DNA of 64,000 bases, from the NCBI RefSeq assembly GCF_003182095.1, contig NZ_QGTJ01000011.1, positions 81,167 to 145,166 of the forward strand, in the 5' to 3' direction. Below the pieces are notes generated by a model that searched no databases, was not told where the DNA came from, and saw only the letters and a list, made by a program, of their open reading frames with translations. The stretch is from Plasticicumulans acidivorans (GTDB lineage Bacteria > Pseudomonadota > Gammaproteobacteria > Competibacterales > Competibacteraceae). Positions 21,353 through 32,050 of this stretch are shown here, piece by piece. Made by a program: the position numbers and the translations under genes. Numbering within the stretch: position 1 is the first letter of the stretch; each line of letters starts with the position of its first letter.

Positions 21353-22635
21353 TGGCGCTGTCGCGACGGGCTCTGCTGCGCAGCGGCGCGGCGGTGGCGC
21401 TCGGCTGGCTGGGCGCGGGCGGCCGGGTGGCCCGTGCCGCGGGTACGCAGGCACGGGTCGTCATCGTCGGTGGTGGTTTCGGCGGCGCGACCTGCGCGCG
21501 TTATCTGCGCCAGCTCGATCCGAGCGTGGAGGTGACGCTGATCGAGCGCGAACCGCGTTACCTGAGTTGCCCGTTGAGCAATCTGGTGCTGGTCGGTGAG
21601 CGCACGCTCGATGCGCAGGCGCACGGCTACGGTGGTCTGCGGGCGCTCGGCGTGCGTGTGCTGTTCGATACCGTTACCGAGATCGACCCGGTCGCCCGCC
21701 GCGTACGCACGGCCGGCGGTACTCAGCTCGACTGTGACCGCCTGGTGCTCGCCCCCGGCATCGAACTGCGCTTTGATGCGATTGCCGGCTATGACGCCGC
21801 CGCCGCTCAGCAGCTGCCGCATGCCTGGCATGCCGGCGAGCAGACGCTGTTGCTGCAGCGCCAGCTCGCGGCCATGCCGGACAACGGCGTCGTGCTGATC
21901 AGCGTACCGGCCGAGCCGTACCGCTGCCCGCCGGGGCCATACGAGCGCGCCAGTCTGATCGCCGACTGGATGCGCACCCAGCGCCCGCGCGGCAAGCTGC
22001 TGATTCTCGACGCCAAGGACAGCTTCACCAAGCAGGCGCTGTTTCAGTCAGCCTGGCAGACGTTGTATCCGGGGCTGATCGAATGGGTGCGCGGTTCCGA
22101 CGGCGGGGCGGTCGAGCGTGTCGACGCGGCGGCGCGCACGCTGTATCCGGGCTTTGGCTTTAACGAGCATCGCGGCGATGTCGTCAACGTGATTCCGCCG
22201 CAGCGCGCCGGCGCGATCGCACAGCGGGCCGATCTGAGCGATGCCAGCGGCTGGTGTCCGGTGGATCAGCTGAGCTTCGAGTCGCTGCGCCATGCCGGCG
22301 TGTACGTCATCGGTGATGCGGCGATTGCCGGCAAGATGCCGAAGTCGGCGTTTTCGGCGAACAGCCAGGCCAAGGTCTGCGCCGCGGCGCTGCTGTGTGC
22401 GCTGCACGGACAGGCGTTGCCGGAGCCGTCCTACGCCAATACCTGCTACAGCCTGGTGGCGCGGCATTACGGTATCAGCGTCTCGGCGGTCTATCGCCTG
22501 CAGCAGGGGCGCATCGAGCCGGTCGCCGGCGCCGGTGGCACCAGTCCGCTGGAGGCACCGAGCGCGGTACGGGCGCAGGAAGCGGCCTACGCCGAAGGCT
22601 GGTACGCCAGCATCATGGCTGACAGCTTCGGCTGA
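21352..22635 (+). CDS. fccB: sulfide dehydrogenase flavoprotein (flavocytochrome c, FccB/SoxF type)
   Basis: The protein would oxidise sulfide in the periplasm and pass electrons to the cytochrome encoded just upstream. A twin-arginine signal (SRRALLRSGAAVALGWLG) precedes the FAD Rossmann motif VVIVGGGFGGATCARYLR. Cys73 (LSCPLSNL) fits the covalent FAD-attachment cysteine. Cys192 (PYRCPPGPYERA) and Cys365 (YANTCYSLV) fit the redox disulfide of FCSD. GDAAIAGKMPKSAFSANSQA matches the C-terminal flavin region. Length is 427 residues. The nearest alternative is another sulfide:quinone reductase-like enzyme, but the Tat signal, the Cys pattern and the cytochrome partner favour FccB. Confidence 0.91.
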   Translation: MALSRRALLRSGAAVALGWLGAGGRVARAAGTQARVVIVGGGFGGATCARYLRQLDPSVEVTLIEREPRYLSCPLSNLVLVGERTLDAQAHGYGGLRALGVRVLFDTVTEIDPVARRVRTAGGTQLDCDRLVLAPGIELRFDAIAGYDAAAAQQLPHAWHAGEQTLLLQRQLAAMPDNGVVLISVPAEPYRCPPGPYERASLIADWMRTQRPRGKLLILDAKDSFTKQALFQSAWQTLYPGLIEWVRGSDGGAVERVDAAARTLYPGFGFNEHRGDVVNVIPPQRAGAIAQRADLSDASGWCPVDQLSFESLRHAGVYVIGDAAIAGKMPKSAFSANSQAKVCAAALLCALHGQALPEPSYANTCYSLVARHYGISVSAVYRLQQGRIEPVAGAGGTSPLEAPSAVRAQEAAYAEGWYASIMADSFG

Positions 22636-22640
22636 CACTG

Positions 22641-22671
22641 CGGACGCCGGGCCGCGTGCCCGGCGTGTCCG
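22641..22671. terminator. hairpin between convergent fccB and cysK
   Basis: CGGAC-GCCGGGC pairs with GCCCGGCGTGTCCG around CGCGT, with a 2-base bulge. It fills the gap between the convergent genes and may terminate both. There is no long T run. Confidence 0.45.
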
Positions 22672-22680
22672 CCCGGCGTT

Positions 22681-23613
22681 TCAGTCGCCGAGTCCCTCGA
22701 ACAGCTTGGTGCTGAGGTAGCGTTCGCCGAAGGAGGGGATGATGACGACGATGCGCTTGCCGGCGTTCTCCGGCTTGGCTGCCTGCTGCAGCGCCGCCCA
22801 GATCGCCGCGCCGGAACTGATGCCGACCAGCAGACCTTCCTCGGTGGCGGCACGGCGTGCGGTGGCGAGCGCGTCATCATTGGTGACGCGGGTGACTTCG
22901 TCGTAGATCGCGGTGTTGAGCACCTCGGGTACGAAGCCGGCACCGATGCCCTGGATCATGTGCGGCCCCTTCTGCCCGCCGGAGAGCACCGGCGAGGCAT
23001 CGGGCTCGACGGCGACCACGCGCAGACCGGGCTTGCGCGCCTTCAGCACCTCGCCGATACCGGTGATGGTGCCGCCAGTGCCGACGCCGGCGACGATCAC
23101 ATCGACCGTGCCGTCGGTGTCGCGCCAGATTTCCTCGGCGGTGGTCTTGCGATGGATGGCCGGGTTGGCCGGGTTCTGGAACTGCTGCGGGATGTAGTAG
23201 CGCGCGTCGGCCGCGGCCATTTCCTCGGCCTTGCGGATCGCGCCGCCCATGCCTTCGGCGCCCGGCGTCAGCACCAGCTCGGCGCCGTAGCCGCGCAGCA
23301 GCATGCGCCGCTCCTTGCTCATGGTGTCCGGCATCACCAGGCAGCACTTGTAGCCGCGCGCGGCGCAGACCATCGCCAGCGCGATGCCAGTGTTGCCGCT
23401 GGTCGGTTCGAGGATGACGGTGTCCGCACCGATCTTGCCGGCCGCCTCGGCGGCGTCGATCATCGCCGCGCCGATGCGGTCCTTGACGCTGTGCGCCGGG
23501 TTGAAGAATTCAAGTTTGCAGACCACTTCCGCGCCGAGGCCGGCGCTCAGGCGGTTGAGGCGGACGAGCGGGGTGTTGCCGATCAGTTCGGTGACGTTGC
23601 TGGCGATGCGCAT
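22681..23613 (-). CDS. cysK: cysteine synthase A (O-acetylserine sulfhydrylase)
   Basis: This PLP enzyme makes cysteine from O-acetylserine and sulfide. The start [20 protein letters not shown] is typical of CysK. The PLP lysine is in HSVKDRIG near residue 43, the substrate loop is [12 protein letters not shown], and the phosphate-binding loop is [18 protein letters not shown] near residue 265 completes the site. From the ATG at 23613 it has 310 residues; the open frame runs on upstream into the DUF4280 gene in another frame. It closes the sbp-cysTWA operon, with a 44-base gap after the DUF4280 gene. Confidence 0.96.
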   Translation of the reverse strand: MRIASNVTELIGNTPLVRLNRLSAGLGAEVVCKLEFFNPAHSVKDRIGAAMIDAAEAAGKIGADTVILEPTSGNTGIALAMVCAARGYKCCLVMPDTMSKERRMLLRGYGAELVLTPGAEGMGGAIRKAEEMAAADARYYIPQQFQNPANPAIHRKTTAEEIWRDTDGTVDVIVAGVGTGGTITGIGEVLKARKPGLRVVAVEPDASPVLSGGQKGPHMIQGIGAGFVPEVLNTAIYDEVTRVTNDDALATARRAATEEGLLVGISSGAAIWAALQQAAKPENAGKRIVVIIPSFGERYLSTKLFEGLGD

Positions 23614-23657
23614 GGCGGAATTCCTCTGCGAGCGGCGGAACGAAGCGGGGGAGCGGT

Positions 23658-24047
23658 TCAGGGAATCTGGACGGTGGTGGCGCCGGGATTGGTGATCTGG
23701 ATGACGCCGCCCCACATGCACATGCATTGGCTGACGTTGTCGAGCGCCGGCATGTTGGCGATCAGCACCGTCGGCGCGCCCGGTACCCACGGTGCGGAGG
23801 TGGCCGGGATGCACGGCATCGGCGTCAGCACGCCCATCGCCGCGCTGGTGGCGGCGGCGACCGTCGGGTTGGCCAGCGACTGGCACATGCCGAAGGGCAT
23901 GATGTTGAGCAGCGGCACGTGATCCATGATGTTGGCGGCCGGCTTGTTTTCGGCGAGCACGCGGTTGGTCGGCAGTACCACCAGACTGCTCGGCGCCATG
24001 CCGAACGAGCACTGCAGCATCGCGCCCATCGTTACTTGCTGGGGCAT
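23658..24047 (-). CDS. DUF4280 / PAAR-like spike-tip protein
   Basis: The 129-residue protein begins [20 protein letters not shown] and contains [36 protein letters not shown] and [14 protein letters not shown] recognise this as the DUF4280 family, PAAR-like proteins that cap contractile injection spikes (type VI secretion and related devices). It is rich in Met, Cys and Pro, as expected for a metal-stabilised tip. AGGAGG lies upstream of the ATG. No VgrG, Hcp, sheath or effector gene is in the window. It lies inside the sulfate operon, 52 bases after cysA and 44 bases before cysK, an odd place for such a protein. The family call is from memory of conserved segments. Confidence 0.72.
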   Translation of the reverse strand: MPQQVTMGAMLQCSFGMAPSSLVVLPTNRVLAENKPAANIMDHVPLLNIMPFGMCQSLANPTVAAATSAAMGVLTPMPCIPATSAPWVPGAPTVLIANMPALDNVSQCMCMWGGVIQITNPGATTVQIP

Positions 24048-24099
24048 GGTGGGAGTCCTCCTGCACGTTCTGGCTGAATGCTCAGCATAGTGCGCCGCA

Positions 24100-25194
24100 T
24101 CAGATGGCAAAGTCCTCGACGGTGTCACCGCGCTCGGGCGCGAGGAACACCCGCAGCTGGCGTGGCACCAGCCACAGGCTTTCACCGATCGCATAGCCCT
24201 CGCGGCGGAAGCGCTCGCGCGTCAGCTCGACCTCGATCGGCGCATCCGCACCCTGGTGGCGCAGTTCCAGGCGTACCACCGGGCCGAGCGGGCGGACGTC
24301 GGTGACGGTGGCGACCAGCGCATCGGCGGTGCCCGGCGTGCGCGACAGTTCGATGTCGTGCGGGCGCACGTAGGCCAGCGCCGGCGCATCTTCGGTATTG
24401 CCCAGGCCCGGCGCGGCGACGCGCAGCCCCGAGACCTCGGCGATGCCGCCGTGTACCCGCGAGTGGAACAGATTGACGTTGCCGAGGAACTCGTAGACGA
24501 ACGGCGTGGCCGGCGTTTCGTAGATCGAATCGGGCGAGCCGATCTGCTCGATGTGACCCCGGTTCATCACCACCACGCGGTCGGCGACTTCGAGCGCTTC
24601 TTCCTGATCGTGGGTGACGAACACGCTGGTGATGTGCAGCTCGTCGTGCAGCCGGCGCAGCCAGCGGCGCAGTTCCTTGCGCACTTGAGCATCGAGGGCA
24701 CCGAAGGGCTCGTCGAGCAGCAGCACCTTGGGCTCGACCGCCAGCGCGCGGGCCAGCGCCACGCGCTGACGCTGGCCGCCGGAGAGCTGGTCGGCATAGC
24801 GGTTGGCGAGATGGCCGAGCTGCACCAGATCGAGCAGGCGCATCACCCGCGCGCGGATCTCGTTTTCCGCCGGCCGGGTGGCGCGCGGGCGCACGCGCAG
24901 GCCGAAGGCGACGTTCTCGAACACACTCATGTGGCGGAACAGCGCGTAGTGCTGGAACACGAAGCCGACATGGCGATCGCGCACGTGCACGTCGGTGGTG
25001 TCCTCGCCGTGGAACAGCACCTGACCGGAGTCGGCCTGTTCGAGGCCGGCGATGATGCGCAGCAGCGTGGTCTTGCCACAGCCGGAGGGGCCGAGCAGCG
25101 CGACCAGCTCGCCGGAATGGATGTCGAGCGACAGCGCGTCGAGGGCGGTGAAATCACCGAAACGCTTGCTCAGCTGACGGATCTCGATGCTCAT
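24100..25194 (-). CDS. cysA: sulfate/thiosulfate ABC transporter ATP-binding protein
   Basis: CysA energises sulfate and thiosulfate import. Walker A is GPSGCGKTT near residue 35, the Q-loop is [13 protein letters not shown], the signature is [15 protein letters not shown], Walker B is [12 protein letters not shown], and the switch histidine is in [13 protein letters not shown]-terminal TOBE-like regulatory region follows from about residue 240. At 364 residues it matches the family. It lies 12 bases after cysW. Confidence 0.95.
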   Translation of the reverse strand: MSIEIRQLSKRFGDFTALDALSLDIHSGELVALLGPSGCGKTTLLRIIAGLEQADSGQVLFHGEDTTDVHVRDRHVGFVFQHYALFRHMSVFENVAFGLRVRPRATRPAENEIRARVMRLLDLVQLGHLANRYADQLSGGQRQRVALARALAVEPKVLLLDEPFGALDAQVRKELRRWLRRLHDELHITSVFVTHDQEEALEVADRVVVMNRGHIEQIGSPDSIYETPATPFVYEFLGNVNLFHSRVHGGIAEVSGLRVAAPGLGNTEDAPALAYVRPHDIELSRTPGTADALVATVTDVRPLGPVVRLELRHQGADAPIEVELTRERFRREGYAIGESLWLVPRQLRVFLAPERGDTVEDFAI

Positions 25195-25206
25195 GGCGGG
25201 TACCTG

Positions 25207-26091
25207 TCAGGCGGCGGAGCGCGCGAGCCGCGTGCGCCACTCGATGAAGGACTTGGCCGCCAGCATCACCAGCGCCATCAGTGTCAGCACCGAGGCGCAG
25301 GCGAAGGCCGCGACGAAGTTGTATTCGTTGTAAAGGATCTCGACGTGCAGCGGCAGCGTCGTGGTCAGCCCGCGGATATGACCGGAGACCACGCTGACGG
25401 CACCGAATTCGCCGAGCGCGCGCGCCGTGCTGAGGATCGTGCCGTAGAGCAGTCCCCATTTGATGTTCGGCAGCGTCACCCGCCAGAAGGTCTGCCAGCC
25501 GCTGGCGCCGAGCACGATTGCGGCCTCTTCCTCCTCGCCGCCCTGCGCTTCCATCAGCGGGATCAGCTCGCGGGCGACGAAGGGGAAGGTGACGAACACC
25601 GTCGCCAGCACGATGCCGGGCACGGCGAAGATGATCTTCAGGTCATGCTCGATCAGCCACGGTCCCAGCCAGCCGTGGGCACCGAACACCAGCACGTAGA
25701 TCAGGCCGGCGATCACCGGGCTGACGGCGAACGGCAGGTCGATCAGTGTGATCAGCAGCGGCTTGCCGGGAAAATCGAACTTGGCGATGGCCCAGGCCGC
25801 GGCGACGCCGAACACCAGGTTCATCGGCACGGCGATCAGCGCGGCGAGCAGCGACAGCTCGATTGCGGCCAGCGCCTCGGGCTCGGTGATCGCCTGCCAG
25901 TACAGCGCCAGTCCGCCTTTCAGGGCTTCGGTGAACACCGCGGCGAGCGGCACGAACAGGAAGGCGGCGAGAAACAGCAGTGCGATGGCGGTCAGGCTCC
26001 AGCGCACCCAGCGCGATTCCTGCGTGGCGCTGGTGGCTGGCTGTGTCTTCGCGACGGCCGGAGTGAGCAGGGTGTCGGCGCTGGTACTCAT
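25207..26091 (-). CDS. cysW: sulfate ABC transporter permease CysW
   Basis: This inner-membrane permease has six predicted helices and the EAA loop [20 protein letters not shown], which couples to CysA. The segment [15 protein letters not shown] is typical of CysW. It has 294 residues. Its ATG overlaps the cysT stop by four bases. It pairs with CysT to form the channel. Confidence 0.94.
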   Translation of the reverse strand: MSTSADTLLTPAVAKTQPATSATQESRWVRWSLTAIALLFLAAFLFVPLAAVFTEALKGGLALYWQAITEPEALAAIELSLLAALIAVPMNLVFGVAAAWAIAKFDFPGKPLLITLIDLPFAVSPVIAGLIYVLVFGAHGWLGPWLIEHDLKIIFAVPGIVLATVFVTFPFVARELIPLMEAQGGEEEEAAIVLGASGWQTFWRVTLPNIKWGLLYGTILSTARALGEFGAVSVVSGHIRGLTTTLPLHVEILYNEYNFVAAFACASVLTLMALVMLAAKSFIEWRTRLARSAA

Positions 26092-26909
26092 GCCGAGGCC
26101 CTCCGCCGGCTCCAGATCTGCAGCGCGTTGATGGTCAGCAGCAGCAGCAGCGAGATCACCAGCATCACCACCGCCACTGCGGTGGCGCCGGCGTAGTCGT
26201 ATTGTTCGAGCTTGGAAATGATGATCAGCGGCGTGATTTCCGAGACCATCGGGATGTTGCCGGCGATGAAGATCACCGAGCCGTACTCGCCGACGGCGCG
26301 GGCGAAGGCCATCGTGAAGCCGGTGGCGAGCGCCGGCAGCAGCGCCGGAAAGATCACCCGCGTGAAGGTCTGCAGCCGGCTCGCACCGAGCGAGGCGGCG
26401 GCTTCCTCGACCGCATGTTCGAGGTCTTCCAGCACCGGTTGCACGGTGCGCACGACGAAGGGCAGGCCGATGAAGGTCAGCGCGACGACGACGCCGAGCG
26501 GCGTGAACGCGATCTTGATGCCGGCGGCGGCGAAGTACTGACCGATCCAGCCGTTACTGGAATACAGCGCGGTCAGCGCGATGCCGGCCACGGCGGTCGG
26601 CAGCGCGAACGGCAGATCGACCAGCGCATCGACGAATCTGCGGCCGGGGAACGGGTAGCGCACCAGCACCCAGGCCACCAGCAGACCGAACACCGCGTTG
26701 ATTGCTGCCGCCAGCAGCGCTGCGCCGAAGCTCAGCTTGTACGAAGCCAGCACGCGCGGCGCGCTCACCGCCTGCCAGAAATCCGCCCAGCCCATGCCGG
26801 CGCTCTTGATGAACGCCGCCGACAGCGGCAGCAGCACCAGCAGGCCGAGGTAGAACAGGGCAAAGCCCAGCGCCAGGCCGAAGCCGGGCAGGATCGTCGT
26901 GCGACGCAC
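26088..26909 (-). CDS. cysT: sulfate ABC transporter permease CysT (CysU)
   Basis: The partner permease has [20 protein letters not shown] at the N-terminus, an EAA loop [20 protein letters not shown] and the conserved [19 protein letters not shown]. Length is 273 residues. It follows the binding-protein gene by 10 bases and overlaps cysW. The order binding protein-T-W-A is the standard one. Confidence 0.95.
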   Translation of the reverse strand: MRRTTILPGFGLALGFALFYLGLLVLLPLSAAFIKSAGMGWADFWQAVSAPRVLASYKLSFGAALLAAAINAVFGLLVAWVLVRYPFPGRRFVDALVDLPFALPTAVAGIALTALYSSNGWIGQYFAAAGIKIAFTPLGVVVALTFIGLPFVVRTVQPVLEDLEHAVEEAAASLGASRLQTFTRVIFPALLPALATGFTMAFARAVGEYGSVIFIAGNIPMVSEITPLIIISKLEQYDYAGATAVAVVMLVISLLLLLTINALQIWSRRRASA

Positions 26910-26919
26910 GGTCGTGACC

Positions 26920-27927
26920 TCAGTGGGGTTGATAGATCCGGTCGAATTCTCCGCCGTCGGCGAAGTGCCTGGCCTGCGCTTCGGCCCAGCTGCCGAACGC
27001 GCCCTCGACGGTGATCAGGCGGATGGGTTTGAACTGCTCCTGAAACTCGGCGAACACTGCCGGATCACGCGGACGCAGGTAATGGCGGGCGGCGATGCGC
27101 TGGCCCTCGGGTGAGAACAGGAAGTTCAGGTAGCCCTCGGCCAGCGCGCGCGTGCCCTTCTGCTCGACGACGCGGTCGACGACAGCGACTGGCGCGTCGG
27201 CATCGATGCTCATCGACGGCACCACGATTTCGAAATCGTCCTTGTTGAACGTCTTGGTGATCTGCAGCACTTCGCTCTCGAAGGTCAGCAGCACGTCGCC
27301 GATGCCGCGCTGGATGAAGGTCGTGGTTGCCGCGCGCCCGCCGGCATCGAGTACCGGCACGTTGTGGAACAGCTTGCCGACGAACTCGCGGGCCTTGTCA
27401 TCGGAGCCGTATTGTTCTTTGGCCCAGGCCCAGGCGGCGAGGTAGCTGTAACGGCCGTTGCCGGCGGTCTTCGGATTGGGAATGACCAGCTGCACACCCT
27501 CCCTGGCCAGATCGCCCCAATCGTGAATCTGCTTCGGGTTGCCCTTGCGCACGAGGAAAATGATCGTCGAACCATACGGTGCCGCATGATACGGGAACGC
27601 GTCGCGCCAGTCGGCACGCAGCACTCCGGCTTTGGCGATGGCGTCGATGTCGGTCTGCTGGTTCATCGTCACCACGTCGGCCGCCAGCCCGTCGATCACC
27701 GCGCGTGCCTGCTTGCTCGAACCTCCGTGCGACTGGTTGATGGTCACCTCCTCGCCGGTCTTCTGCTTCCAGTACGGCACGAAGCTGGCGTTGACGTCCT
27801 TGTAGAGTTCGCGGGCGACGTCATAGGAGGCGTTGAGCAGTTCCGTGGCGTGGGCAGCGCTGCTGCCGAGCAGCAGCAGCGAGCAGGTGGCGGCGAGCAG
27901 GCGGGAAAGGCGGGCAGGGTGATGCAT
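26920..27927 (-). CDS. sbp: periplasmic sulfate-binding protein
   Basis: A Sec signal peptide (LLAATCSLLLLGSSAAHA) precedes a sulfate-binding protein that feeds CysTWA. The sulfate-site sequences INQSHGGSSKQARAVIDGL and DVVTMNQQTDIDAIA are intact, as are NPKTAGNGRYSYLAAWAWA and FIQRGIGDVLLTFESE. Length is 335 residues. Sbp and CysP are close relatives; the 'SHGGSSKQA' form suits either. It is first in the operon and has an AT-rich upstream region. Confidence 0.93.
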   Translation of the reverse strand: MHHPARLSRLLAATCSLLLLGSSAAHATELLNASYDVARELYKDVNASFVPYWKQKTGEEVTINQSHGGSSKQARAVIDGLAADVVTMNQQTDIDAIAKAGVLRADWRDAFPYHAAPYGSTIIFLVRKGNPKQIHDWGDLAREGVQLVIPNPKTAGNGRYSYLAAWAWAKEQYGSDDKAREFVGKLFHNVPVLDAGGRAATTTFIQRGIGDVLLTFESEVLQITKTFNKDDFEIVVPSMSIDADAPVAVVDRVVEQKGTRALAEGYLNFLFSPEGQRIAARHYLRPRDPAVFAEFQEQFKPIRLITVEGAFGSWAEAQARHFADGGEFDRIYQPH

Positions 27928-27984
27928 GGGCTGAAACTCTCGTGATCATGGGCTTTGGTGCAATGCAGCGAGCCTATCATCGGG

Positions 27985-28045
27985 GTTTTATATCAAAAAA
28001 AGACTTTAAAATTCTCTGTAACTAACAATAAGGCATAAAAACAGG
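27985..28045 (-). promoter_or_regulatory. AT-rich upstream region of sbp, possible CysB site
   Basis: In an otherwise GC-rich sequence, about 60 bases upstream of sbp are strongly AT-rich (TTTTATATC then an A run, then TTTAAAATTC). CysB activates sulfate genes from AT-rich degenerate sites at this position. On the minus strand TATAAA occurs as a possible -10. No precise site can be drawn by eye. Confidence 0.3.
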
Positions 28046-28205
28046 TGTTCAGCCGGTAATCTGTCCGTGCGAGCCGGGTCCGTCGCGGCCGGCCGGCCGG
28101 CCGCGGAGTGGACAAGGCTGGCCGCTTGCGGCAAGGTCGCGCGCCTGTTCCCCCTGCCGGAGCCGATGCTAGACTCCAGCTCCTTGATCCCGCTTGAAAA
28201 CTTCG

Positions 28206-29576
28206 ATGCCCCGCAAACTCTTCATCAAGACCCACGGCTGCCAGATGAACGAGTACGACTCCGCCAAGATGGGCGACGTGCTGCGTGAATCGCATGGCCT
28301 GGAACTGACCGACGACCCGAACCAGGCCGACGTGCTGCTGCTCAATACCTGCTCTATCCGCGAGAAAGCGCAGGAAAAAGTCTTCTCCGAACTCGGCCGC
28401 TGGCGCGAGCTGAAGCTGGAAAAACCCGATCTGGTGATCGGTGTCGGCGGCTGCGTCGCCAGCCAGGAAGGCGAGGCGCTGCGCGAGCGCGCACCCTTCG
28501 TCGATCTGGTGTTCGGCCCGCAGACGCTGCATCGCCTGCCCAATCTGCTCAAGGCCGTGCAGGAGCATGCCGGCGCCGTCGTCGACGTCTCCTTCCCCGA
28601 GATCGAGAAGTTCGACAACCTGCCCGAGCCGCGCGCCGAGGGGCCGGCGGCCTTCGTTTCGGTGATGGAAGGCTGCTCGAAGTACTGCACCTTCTGCGTG
28701 GTGCCCTACACCCGCGGTGAAGAGGTCAGCCGGCCGTTCGACGACGTCATCGCCGAGATCGCCGGACTCGCCGCGCAGGGCGTGCGCGAGGTGACGCTGC
28801 TCGGCCAGAACGTCAACGCCTACCGGGGCGCGATGCACGACGACACCCTTGCCGATTTCGCGCTGCTGCTGCAGATGGTCGCGGCGATCGACGGCATCGA
28901 GCGCATTCGCTACACCACCTCGCACCCGATCGAGTTTTCCGAGCGGCTGATCGACACCTACGCCGAAGTGCCGGAGCTGGTCGATCACCTGCACCTGCCG
29001 GTGCAGAGCGGCTCGGACCGCATCCTCGCGGCGATGAAGCGCAAGCACACGGTGCTCGAATACAAGGCCAAGATCCGCCGCCTGCGCGCCATCCGCCCGG
29101 ACCTCTCGCTGTCAACCGACATCATCGTCGGCTTCCCCGGCGAAACCGAGGCTGATTTCGCCGCGACGCTGAAGCTGATCGACGAGATCGGCTTCGACCA
29201 CAGCTTCAGCTTCATCTACAGCCCGCGTCCCGGCACGCCGGCCGCCGATCTGCCCGATGACGTACCGATGGAGGTCAAGAAGGCGCGTCTACAGCAGGTC
29301 ATCGACCGCTTCAATGCCAATGCCGCGCGCATCGCCGGTGGCATGGTCGGCAGCGTGCAGCGGGTGCTGATCGAGCGTCATGCCCGGCGCGGCGATACCC
29401 GTCAGCTCGCCGGGCGCACGCCGAACAACCGCGTCGTCAATTTCGACGGCCCCGCACGCCTGATCGGCCACTTCGTCGACGTGCGCATCACTGAAGCCCT
29501 GCCGAACTCGCTGCGCGGCGAGTTCGTCGCCTGCGAGGAACTCGGCCTGACGGCCGCCGAGGTGAACGCCGCGTGA
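28206..29576 (+). CDS. miaB: tRNA-2-methylthio-N6-dimethylallyladenosine synthase MiaB
   Basis: MiaB is a radical-SAM methylthiotransferase that adds the 2-methylthio group to i6A37 of tRNAs. The N-terminal UPF0004 domain carries three cluster cysteines in [25 protein letters not shown] and [11 protein letters not shown]. The radical-SAM motif [15 protein letters not shown] follows near residue 155, and a TRAM domain ends the protein. From the ATG at 28206 it has 456 residues; a TTG four codons earlier is weaker. Its stop overlaps phoH (GTGA). Confidence 0.96.
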   Translation: MPRKLFIKTHGCQMNEYDSAKMGDVLRESHGLELTDDPNQADVLLLNTCSIREKAQEKVFSELGRWRELKLEKPDLVIGVGGCVASQEGEALRERAPFVDLVFGPQTLHRLPNLLKAVQEHAGAVVDVSFPEIEKFDNLPEPRAEGPAAFVSVMEGCSKYCTFCVVPYTRGEEVSRPFDDVIAEIAGLAAQGVREVTLLGQNVNAYRGAMHDDTLADFALLLQMVAAIDGIERIRYTTSHPIEFSERLIDTYAEVPELVDHLHLPVQSGSDRILAAMKRKHTVLEYKAKIRRLRAIRPDLSLSTDIIVGFPGETEADFAATLKLIDEIGFDHSFSFIYSPRPGTPAADLPDDVPMEVKKARLQQVIDRFNANAARIAGGMVGSVQRVLIERHARRGDTRQLAGRTPNNRVVNFDGPARLIGHFVDVRITEALPNSLRGEFVACEELGLTAAEVNAA

Positions 29577-30595
29577 ATATCGTCACTCCTGCGCCGGTCG
29601 AAATCGCGACCGGCGCCGTTTCGCAATCGCTGAATCTCGAACCCTCCGACAATCTCCGCCTCGCCAATCTCTGCGGCCATCTCGACGAGCACCTGCGCCA
29701 GATCGAGCGCCGGCTCGGCGTCGAGATCGCCAATCGCGGCAGTCACTTCCAGGTCGACGGCCCGGCCGAGGCCGTCGCCGTCGCCAGCGCCGTGCTCGAA
29801 GCGCTGCACCTCGCCAGCGCCGAGGAAGAGCTCTCGCCGGCGCAGGTGCACCTGTTTCTGCAGGAAGCCGGCGCCGATGACATCGCCGTCGCCAGTCCCC
29901 ACGAAGTCGAGCCCGAGCAGGTCGCGATCCGCACCAAGCGCGGCATGATCCGCGGCCGCGGCATCAACCAGCAGAAATATCTGCATGCGATGCTGCGCCA
30001 CGACATCAACTTCGGCGTCGGTCCGGCCGGCACCGGCAAGACCTATCTCGCCGTGGCCTGCGCCGTCGAGGCGCTGGAGCGCAACGAGGTGCGCCGGCTG
30101 ATCCTGGTGCGCCCGGCGGTTGAGGCCGGCGAGCGCCTGGGCTTCCTGCCCGGTGACCTGGTGCAGAAGGTCGATCCGTACCTGCGGCCGCTGTACGACG
30201 CGCTCTACGAGATGCTCGGCTTTGAGCGCGTCGGCAAGCTGATGGAGCGCAGCGTCATCGAGATCGCGCCGCTGGCCTTCATGCGCGGGCGCACGCTCAA
30301 CGATGCCTTCATCATTCTCGACGAGGCGCAGAACACCACCGTCGAACAGATGAAGATGTTCCTGACGCGCATCGGTTTCGGCTCGACCGCGGTGATCACC
30401 GGCGATGCTTCGCAGGTCGACCTGCCCAAGGGCATCCGCTCGGGGCTGGCCCACGCGCTGGAAGTGCTCGACGGCGTCGAGGGCATCAGTGTCACCCGCT
30501 TCGAGCCGCGCGATGTCGTGCGTCATCCGCTGGTGCAGCGCATCGTCGTCGCCTATGAACGTTTCGAACAACTGCACGGGGAGGCACGGCGGTGA
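29573..30595 (+). CDS. ybeZ: PhoH-like ATPase (YbeZ)
   Basis: A cytoplasmic P-loop ATPase of the PhoH family that works with YbeY in RNA metabolism. Walker A is [12 protein letters not shown] near residue 147 and Walker B is [27 protein letters not shown] is a family signature. The GTG start overlaps miaB by four bases and the stop overlaps ybeY by four bases. Length is 340 residues. Confidence 0.95.
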   Translation: MNIVTPAPVEIATGAVSQSLNLEPSDNLRLANLCGHLDEHLRQIERRLGVEIANRGSHFQVDGPAEAVAVASAVLEALHLASAEEELSPAQVHLFLQEAGADDIAVASPHEVEPEQVAIRTKRGMIRGRGINQQKYLHAMLRHDINFGVGPAGTGKTYLAVACAVEALERNEVRRLILVRPAVEAGERLGFLPGDLVQKVDPYLRPLYDALYEMLGFERVGKLMERSVIEIAPLAFMRGRTLNDAFIILDEAQNTTVEQMKMFLTRIGFGSTAVITGDASQVDLPKGIRSGLAHALEVLDGVEGISVTRFEPRDVVRHPLVQRIVVAYERFEQLHGEARR

Positions 30596-31068
30596 GCCTG
30601 GAACTCGATCTGCAGCTCGCCTCGGCGGCCTCCGGGCTGCCGGATGCGGCGGCGCTGCGCGGCTGGGCCGAGGCGGCCCTGGCGGCGGCCGATTTCACCG
30701 ATCCCGCCGAGATGAGCGTGCGTATCGTCGACGAGGCCGAGAGTGCCGAGCTCAACGAGGGCTACCGGCAGAAGAGCGGCCCGACCAACGTGCTGTCGTT
30801 TCCCTTCGAGCTGCCGCCCGGCGTCAAGCTGGAGCGCGAGCTGCTCGGTGATCTGGTGGTGTGCGCGCCGGTGGTCGCCCGCGAGGCGACCGAGCAGGGC
30901 AAGCCGCTTGGCGCGCACTGGGCGCACATGATCGTGCACGGCACACTGCATCTGCTTGGCTACGATCATCTCGACGATGCTGAAGCGGCCACGATGGAAG
31001 GGCTGGAGGTTCGCATCCTCGCAGGACTCGACATCCCGAATCCCTACGGAGACGACGAAGCACCATGA
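30592..31068 (+). CDS. ybeY: endoribonuclease YbeY
   Basis: YbeY is a zinc-dependent RNase for 16S rRNA 3' maturation and ribosome quality control. The metal motif H-x3-H-x5-H is seen in [11 protein letters not shown] near residue 120. [12 protein letters not shown] and [11 protein letters not shown] are typical. The start is GTG, overlapping ybeZ. Length is 158 residues. Confidence 0.95.
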   Translation: MSLELDLQLASAASGLPDAAALRGWAEAALAAADFTDPAEMSVRIVDEAESAELNEGYRQKSGPTNVLSFPFELPPGVKLERELLGDLVVCAPVVAREATEQGKPLGAHWAHMIVHGTLHLLGYDHLDDAEAATMEGLEVRILAGLDIPNPYGDDEAP

Positions 31069-31943
31069 AGGAGAAGGACGAGAAACCGGCCGAAAGTCAC
31101 AGTAAATCGTGGCTGGAGCGTCTGGGTGAGGCGCTCGCCGGCGGTGGACCGGAAGACCGCGAGGATCTGCGCGGCATCCTGCGCGAGGCACAGGTCGACG
31201 GCATCATCGATGCCGAGACCCTGTCGATGCTCGAAGGCGTGCTCGAAGTCGTTGACATGCAGGCACGCGACGTCATGGTGCCGCGCGGGCAGATGGTGGT
31301 GCTGGAGCAGGACTGGGACATCGAGCGCGTGCTCAAGGAGATCGTCGACTCCGGCCATTCGCGCCTGCCGCTGATCGGCGAGGATCGCGACGAGGTGCTC
31401 GGCATCATCCTGGTCAAGGATCTGCTGGCCTGGTACGGCCGTGGCGGCGGTGAGTTCAACGCCCGGGAGTTCCTGCGCCCGGCCAAGTTCATCCCCGAGA
31501 GCAAGCGTCTCAACAGCCTGCTCAAGGAATTCCGCGCTTCACGCCAGCATATGGCGATCGTCGTCGACGAGTACGGCGGCGTCGCCGGCCTGGTCACCAT
31601 CGAGGACCTGCTCGAACAGATCGTCGGCGAGATCGACGACGAGCACGACGAGGATGAAAACGCCGACGACATCCGTCAGATCGGCGACAACGAGTTCGTC
31701 GTCAAGGCGCTGACGCCGCTCGAAGATTTCAACGAGCGTTTCGGCGCGAGCTTCGACGAGGACGAGGCCGACACCGTCGGCGGCCTGGTGATGATGCACA
31801 TCGACCGCCTGCCCAAGCGCGGTGAGGTCATCGAGATCGACCGCTTCCGTTTCCGTGTGCTGCGCGCCGACAATCGCCGCGTGCACCTGCTCGGCCTGAG
31901 TCTGCTCGAAGCGCCGGGCACGCGCGAGGTGGTCGTCGAGTAA
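31065..31943 (+). CDS. corC: CorC/YbeX CBS-domain protein
   Basis: This cytoplasmic protein has two CBS domains (about residues 70-195, with [16 protein letters not shown] and [20 protein letters not shown]) and a C-terminal CorC/HlyC domain (about 205-285). CorC was named for magnesium/cobalt efflux through CorA; recent work also links YbeX to ribosome homeostasis, which fits its place after ybeY. No membrane segments are present. Length is 292 residues. The ATG overlaps ybeY by four bases. Confidence 0.93.
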   Translation: MKEKDEKPAESHSKSWLERLGEALAGGGPEDREDLRGILREAQVDGIIDAETLSMLEGVLEVVDMQARDVMVPRGQMVVLEQDWDIERVLKEIVDSGHSRLPLIGEDRDEVLGIILVKDLLAWYGRGGGEFNAREFLRPAKFIPESKRLNSLLKEFRASRQHMAIVVDEYGGVAGLVTIEDLLEQIVGEIDDEHDEDENADDIRQIGDNEFVVKALTPLEDFNERFGASFDEDEADTVGGLVMMHIDRLPKRGEVIEIDRFRFRVLRADNRRVHLLGLSLLEAPGTREVVVE

Positions 31944-32050
31944 GTCCGCCGCGCGGCGTTTGCGCACACACGCCCGTCATCACGGCCGCGCAGACTGGCT
32001 TCGCCGGTGTGCCCGGCCGCGTTCGCTGCATCCGCTGGAGTTCCCCTGCC

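Noticed and set aside
23658..24047. A type VI secretion cluster
   Set aside because: Only one PAAR-like protein is present. No tube, sheath, baseplate, VgrG or ATPase gene is found in the window.
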